Shown here piece by piece: positions 60,662-64,000 of a DNA stretch of 64,000 nt. This DNA comes from Eubacteriaceae bacterium. Lineage in GTDB: Bacteria > Bacillota > Clostridia > Peptostreptococcales > Anaerovoracaceae. Each line of letters opens with the position of its first letter. Positions within the stretch are counted from its first letter, which is position 1. A program made the translations under genes and the position numbers. The DNA lies in contig CABIWW010000007.1 of the NCBI GenBank assembly GCA_902362435.1, forward strand, positions 84,872-148,871, given 5' to 3'. Under the pieces are notes generated by a model, which did no database searches, was not told the DNA's origin, and saw only the letters and a program-made list of their open reading frames with translations.

Positions 60662-60693
60662 ACATGTGCGGTCCTGCAGCGAACCGCACATGT
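60662..60693 (+). repeat. Perfect 11 bp inverted repeat between riboswitch and ATPase gene
   Basis: ACATGTGCGGT (60662-60672) and ACCGCACATGT (60683-60693) with a 10 nt loop, just after the riboswitch terminator. A TATAAT at 60715-60720 downstream could be a second, riboswitch-independent promoter. Confidence 0.55.
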
Positions 60694-60821
60694 AAAGCTG
60701 CTGCGCAAACTGGTTATAATAACAGATGTGCAGCATTTGAATATCACAGGTATGAAAATTTAATGAACGTGTACGGTGTGGAGCCGGTACACAGATAAAA
60801 AAGCACCAGGAAGGAGCATAT

Positions 60822-63482
60822 ATGAAAGAATTTTACAAGATGACAGAACGGGAGGCGATGATCGCTGTCAACGGCAGCACAGAGCCGATCACGGAAGAAG
60901 CTGTGGCAGCGAATCGTGAAAAATACGGGCCTAATGAAATCGCAGAGGGCAGGAAAAAATCCATAGCGCGTATTTTTATAGAACAGTTCAAAGATTTCCT
61001 GGTCATAATACTCATACTGGCTGCTGTGGTATCCGGGATACTCGGAGACATGGAAAGCGCAGCAGTAATACTGATCGTGATAACGATAAATGCCATACTC
61101 GGTACGGTACAGACGGTGAAAGCCGAGCAGTCGCTCGACAGTCTTAAGAAAATGTCAGCTCCTGAGGCCAAAGTGTTCAGGAACGGGCAGTTCATCAAGA
61201 TGCCTGCTGCGGAGATAACGGTCGGAGACCTTGTAAGTCTGGAAGCGGGAGATTTCGTCCCTGCAGACGGCAGGATCATCACGAATGCAGGCATGAGAGT
61301 AGACGAAAGCGCACTTACAGGTGAAAGTCTGGGCGTTGAGAAGGATGCCGCGGTGATAGAGGATACCGTACCTCTCGGCGACAGGCTGAACATGGTGTAT
61401 TCGGGGAGCTTCGTTACTTACGGAAGGGGTGAATTCCTCGTTACGGCCATAGGCATGGAAACAGAGGTGGGAAAGATTGCGACGCTCCTGAAGACGACGT
61501 CCGAGAAGAAAACCCCGCTCCAGAACAATCTCGACAACTTCGGGAAGAAGCTTTCGATACTGATACTCGTATTCTGCGGCATACTGTTCGGTATAAGCGT
61601 GATCAGAGGGCAGGCTATAGGAGATGCATTCCTGTTTGCAGTAGCTCTGGCTGTAGCCGCGATACCTGAGGCACTCAGTTCGATCGTGACGATCGTGCTG
61701 TCGTTCGGTACGCAGAAGATGGCTAAGGAACACGCCATCATCAGGAAGCTGCAGGCTGTCGAAGGCCTGGGCAGCGTTTCCGTGATATGCTCAGACAAGA
61801 CGGGAACACTCACGCAGAACAAGATGACGGTAGAGGATTACTACGTCTGTGGAGAAAAGATACCGGCGTCTGACTTTGACATGGAAGATCCGGGCGAAAG
61901 ACAGCTGCTGCTTTGCAGCGTGCTCTGCAACGACTCTGCGATAGCGGAAGGCAGGGAAATCGGCGATCCTACGGAGACTGCGCTGATAAACAGCGGCACC
62001 AGACTCGGGATGAGCTATGAAGCTGAGCGAAAGCTCAATGAGAGGTACGGCGAGATACCGTTTGACAGCGAACGAAAGCTCATGTCGACATGTCATGTGC
62101 TGAAACGAGAAAATGTAGAGCTTTTTGAAGATACACAGAAGGTAATGATCACCAAAGGCGCAGTCGATGTGCTGCTTGGCAGGGTCGCATATATAAAGAC
62201 GCGCGATGGTGTGAGAAAGATCACGCAGAGCGACAGGGAGGCCATAGAAGCGTGCAACAGCGAGTTTTCCAGAAACGGACTCAGAGTCCTGGCCTTTGCA
62301 TATAAAGCTGCCGAAAACGGCTCGGCGCCGGGAGTGGATGATGAAAACGATCTCGTGTTCCTGGGGCTGATATCGATGATGGATCCGCCTAGAGAGGAAT
62401 CAAAGGCAGCAGTCGCCGAGTGCGTCGAAGCCGGGATAAAGCCGGTGATGATAACGGGAGATCATCGTGTCACTGCGGCGGCGATAGCGAAGAAGATCGG
62501 GATACTGAAGGACGAGTCCGAGGCGTGCGACGGTGCGTCGATCGACGGCATGAGCGACGAGGAGCTCAGGGATTATGTGGAGAACATATCCGTGTATGCC
62601 AGGGTGTCGCCTGAGCACAAGATAAGGATAGTCAGGGCATGGCAGGAAAAGGGCAACATCGTTGCGATGACAGGCGATGGTGTAAATGATGCGCCTGCGC
62701 TCAAGCAGGCTGACATAGGCGTTGCGATGGGGATAACGGGCAGTGAAGTCGCAAAGGATGCAGCTGCGATGGTGCTGACTGATGACAACTTTGCCACTAT
62801 AGTCAAGGCGGTAGAAAATGGAAGAAATATATATAAGAATATCAAGAATGCGATACAGTTTCTGCTGTCAGGCAATTTCGGCGCGATACTGACCGTGATG
62901 TACGCATCTGTGCTGGCGCTGCCGGTACCGTTCGCTCCTGTGCATCTGCTCTTCATAAACCTGCTGACGGACAGTCTTCCGGCGATCGCGCTGGGACTGG
63001 AGCCTCACAGCAGGGATCTGATGGATGAAAAGCCGAGACCGGCGGATGAATCTATACTGACGAAAGATTTTCTGCTCAGGATAGGCTTCGAAGGGCTGTC
63101 GATATGCGTAATGACTGTCATCGCATTCCTGATCGGTCTGAACGGCTGGTTCACGGCTGGTTCACTTGGTGGAAGTGCACTGCTGGGAAGCACCATGGCG
63201 TTCGGCACGCTGTGCAGCAGCAGACTTTTCCACGGATTCAACTGCAAGGCTGACAGACCTGTGATCTTCACGAAGAAATTCTGGAACAACAGGTATCTGA
63301 TTGGGGCGTTCGTGCTCGGCATGATACTGATAACGCTTGCGATCGCGTGCCCGGGACTTGGGTCTGTGTTCAAGGTTCAGTCGCTCGGTCTGCCGCAGCT
63401 GCTGACGGTGTACGGACTGGCATTTCTGAACATACCCGTGATACAGCTGATGAAGCTCGTGCGGGCGAAGGTGAGGAAATAA
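60822..63482 (+). CDS. P2-type cation ATPase, probable Mn2+/Ca2+ exporter
   Basis: 886 residues. Domains in order: N-terminal cation ATPase domain, first membrane helices (about 55-100), actuator with DESALTGES, membrane helix 4 with AAIPEALSSIVTIVLS, the phosphorylated D325 in SDKTGTLT, nucleotide-binding domain, the hinge GDGVNDAPALKQADIG and C-terminal helices. PEALSSIVTIVL instead of the PEGL of calcium pumps is, as I recall, also found in manganese-exporting YoaB/MgtA ATPases. The manganese riboswitch upstream supports Mn2+ export. AAGGAG lies before the ATG. Confidence 0.92.
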   Translation: MKEFYKMTEREAMIAVNGSTEPITEEAVAANREKYGPNEIAEGRKKSIARIFIEQFKDFLVIILILAAVVSGILGDMESAAVILIVITINAILGTVQTVKAEQSLDSLKKMSAPEAKVFRNGQFIKMPAAEITVGDLVSLEAGDFVPADGRIITNAGMRVDESALTGESLGVEKDAAVIEDTVPLGDRLNMVYSGSFVTYGRGEFLVTAIGMETEVGKIATLLKTTSEKKTPLQNNLDNFGKKLSILILVFCGILFGISVIRGQAIGDAFLFAVALAVAAIPEALSSIVTIVLSFGTQKMAKEHAIIRKLQAVEGLGSVSVICSDKTGTLTQNKMTVEDYYVCGEKIPASDFDMEDPGERQLLLCSVLCNDSAIAEGREIGDPTETALINSGTRLGMSYEAERKLNERYGEIPFDSERKLMSTCHVLKRENVELFEDTQKVMITKGAVDVLLGRVAYIKTRDGVRKITQSDREAIEACNSEFSRNGLRVLAFAYKAAENGSAPGVDDENDLVFLGLISMMDPPREESKAAVAECVEAGIKPVMITGDHRVTAAAIAKKIGILKDESEACDGASIDGMSDEELRDYVENISVYARVSPEHKIRIVRAWQEKGNIVAMTGDGVNDAPALKQADIGVAMGITGSEVAKDAAAMVLTDDNFATIVKAVENGRNIYKNIKNAIQFLLSGNFGAILTVMYASVLALPVPFAPVHLLFINLLTDSLPAIALGLEPHSRDLMDEKPRPADESILTKDFLLRIGFEGLSICVMTVIAFLIGLNGWFTAGSLGGSALLGSTMAFGTLCSSRLFHGFNCKADRPVIFTKKFWNNRYLIGAFVLGMILITLAIACPGLGSVFKVQSLGLPQLLTVYGLAFLNIPVIQLMKLVRAKVRK

Positions 63483-63506
63483 AGTACTTTAAATAAATAA
63501 TGATAT

Positions 63507-63577
63507 AAACTGCACTGTGGGGCAGTCATGCGATCGCATCGTAATGAAATGCATTGTCCTCGAAGTGCAGTTTTTTT
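63507..63577 (+). terminator. Terminator after the P-type ATPase gene
   Basis: AAACTGCACT (63507-63516) and AGTGCAGTTT (63564-63573) pair perfectly around a 47 nt interior with smaller stems; a run of seven T starts at 63571. Confidence 0.75.
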
Positions 63578-63602
63578 GTTGTGAAAGGGATGGAGGGTAG
63601 CG

Positions 63603-63673
63603 TGGTGGTGTTGTGGCATGGTGATGTGGTGGTGTTATGACGTGGTGATGTGGTGTTGTGACCTGTGGTGATG
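63603..63673. repeat. Three imperfect tandem copies of a 24 bp GT-rich unit
   Basis: Units at 63603-63626, 63627-63650 and 63651-63673 each begin TGGTG and end GTGGTGATG or GCATGGTGATG. The plus strand is almost free of A and C. They lie between the ATPase terminator and the IS element. Confidence 0.75.
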
Positions 63674-63756
63674 GCCGGGTACCAAAAGGAGACTGCCGGC
63701 AGAAGATTTTTGGTAAAATACACCCCTGCAGTAGCAGTGCAGTAACGTGTGTGAGG

Positions 63757-64000
63757 TGTACCCCAAAAAGTAGAGTCTGAAAAAAGATGATATAATAGAG
63801 ACAATACGGAGGTACACTATGGCACGATCAAAGTATTCAAGAGGATTAAAAATCAAAGTTGCAAAAGAAGCAATGCTGCCGGAAAATCAGGGACTGGAAC
63901 ATGTCATCGCAGAAAAATATCACGTGATGCCATGGACAGTGATAAAATGGCGAGACCATCTTCAGCAGGTCGGGGAAGAAAATGCATTCAAGAAGGGATA
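63757..64000 (+). mobile_element. Left end of an IS3-family insertion sequence (cut by the window)
   Basis: The terminal inverted repeat appears to start TGTACCCCAAAAAGTAGA at 63757, a form typical of IS3-family ends. A TGaTATAAT promoter (63788-63796) and the first transposase frame follow. The right end and target duplication lie beyond the window. Confidence 0.75.
63819..64000 (+). CDS. IS3-family transposase OrfA, N-terminal part
   Basis: The 60 visible residues start MARSKYSRGLKIKVAKEAML and contain a helix-turn-helix of the HTH_Tnp_1 type (VIAEKYHVMPWTVIKWRDHL). GGAGG lies before the ATG at 63819. In IS3 elements this frame is followed by OrfB with the DDE domain, joined by a -1 frameshift; that part is not visible. 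The frame is intact up to the window edge. Confidence 0.82.
   Translation, partial: MARSKYSRGLKIKVAKEAMLPENQGLEHVIAEKYHVMPWTVIKWRDHLQQVGEENAFKKG

Noticed and set aside
63603-63673. CRISPR array
   Set aside because: The repeats are imperfect, contiguous and GT-rich, with no unique spacers and no cas genes.

Overview
The window looks like a chromosome segment from an anaerobic, spore-forming Gram-positive bacterium of the class Clostridia. Sporulation is shown by SpoIIID, SpoVT, an alpha/beta-type small acid-soluble spore protein and YlbJ. Anaerobic life is shown by the glycyl-radical ribonucleotide reductase NrdDG, the quinolinate synthase/aspartate oxidase route to NAD, arginine deiminase fermentation genes and acetate kinase. 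Strong AGGAGG ribosome-binding sites, TTGACA/TATAAT promoters, and heavy use of AUA and AGA/AGG codons at moderate GC fit Clostridia. An affiliation near the Anaerovoracaceae/Mogibacterium group is a guess. No rRNA, tRNA or CRISPR array was recognised.

Layout, left to right. 1-4.5 kb: 5' part of a secreted protein (leftward), mtaB, a leftward amidohydrolase, a 670 bp gene-poor gap, and an XRE regulator with a zinc ribbon. 4.6-10.1 kb: a C39-like lipoprotein, then a four-gene surface operon (two TasA-like SipW-type proteins, a SHIRT-domain adhesin and a PDTG-anchored SipW-type protein) behind a perfect consensus promoter. 10.2-18 kb: HIT hydrolase, leftward nadA-nadB-nadC, a CBS-domain transporter, rpsU-yqeY and a CHAP/SH3 wall hydrolase. 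18-26.8 kb: YgiQ-type radical SAM protein with an overlapping orphan DNA methyltransferase, pyrG with an unusual leader, a membrane protein, spoIIID, mreB/mbl and an rRNA methyltransferase. 26.9-31.7 kb: arcB-arcA-arcC, a CYTH protein and mnmM. 31.8-39 kb: tig-clpP-clpX-lon-engB-(DUF1232)-hpt, a protein quality-control and GTPase block. 39-45.5 kb: spoVT, cls, a nucleoside deaminase, a MurJ-like flippase, hup, rqcP and a thioesterase. 45.6-51.5 kb: a lipoprotein that looks like a degenerate M20 peptidase, a GNAT enzyme, nrdD-nrdG and rpmB. 51.6-60 kb: recG, an SASP gene, then a ylb-like block (rsmD, coaD, coiled-coil protein, ylbJ, tmcAL), ackA and rpmF. 60-64 kb: an ArsC/Spx-like protein, a manganese (yybP-ykoY) riboswitch in front of a P-type ATPase, GT-rich tandem repeats and the left end of an IS3-family element.

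Most genes are housekeeping. The parts most worth attention are the SipW/TasA-SHIRT surface operon, the pseudo-peptidase lipoprotein, the A/G/D/S-rich insertions shared by three unrelated enzymes (MtaB, the DNA methyltransferase, TmcAL), the pyrG leader with a 47-codon ORF overlapping the pyrG start, the paired palindromes at the nadA promoter, and the manganese riboswitch-ATPase unit. All calls were read from the sequence without database searches; family names rest on remembered motifs.
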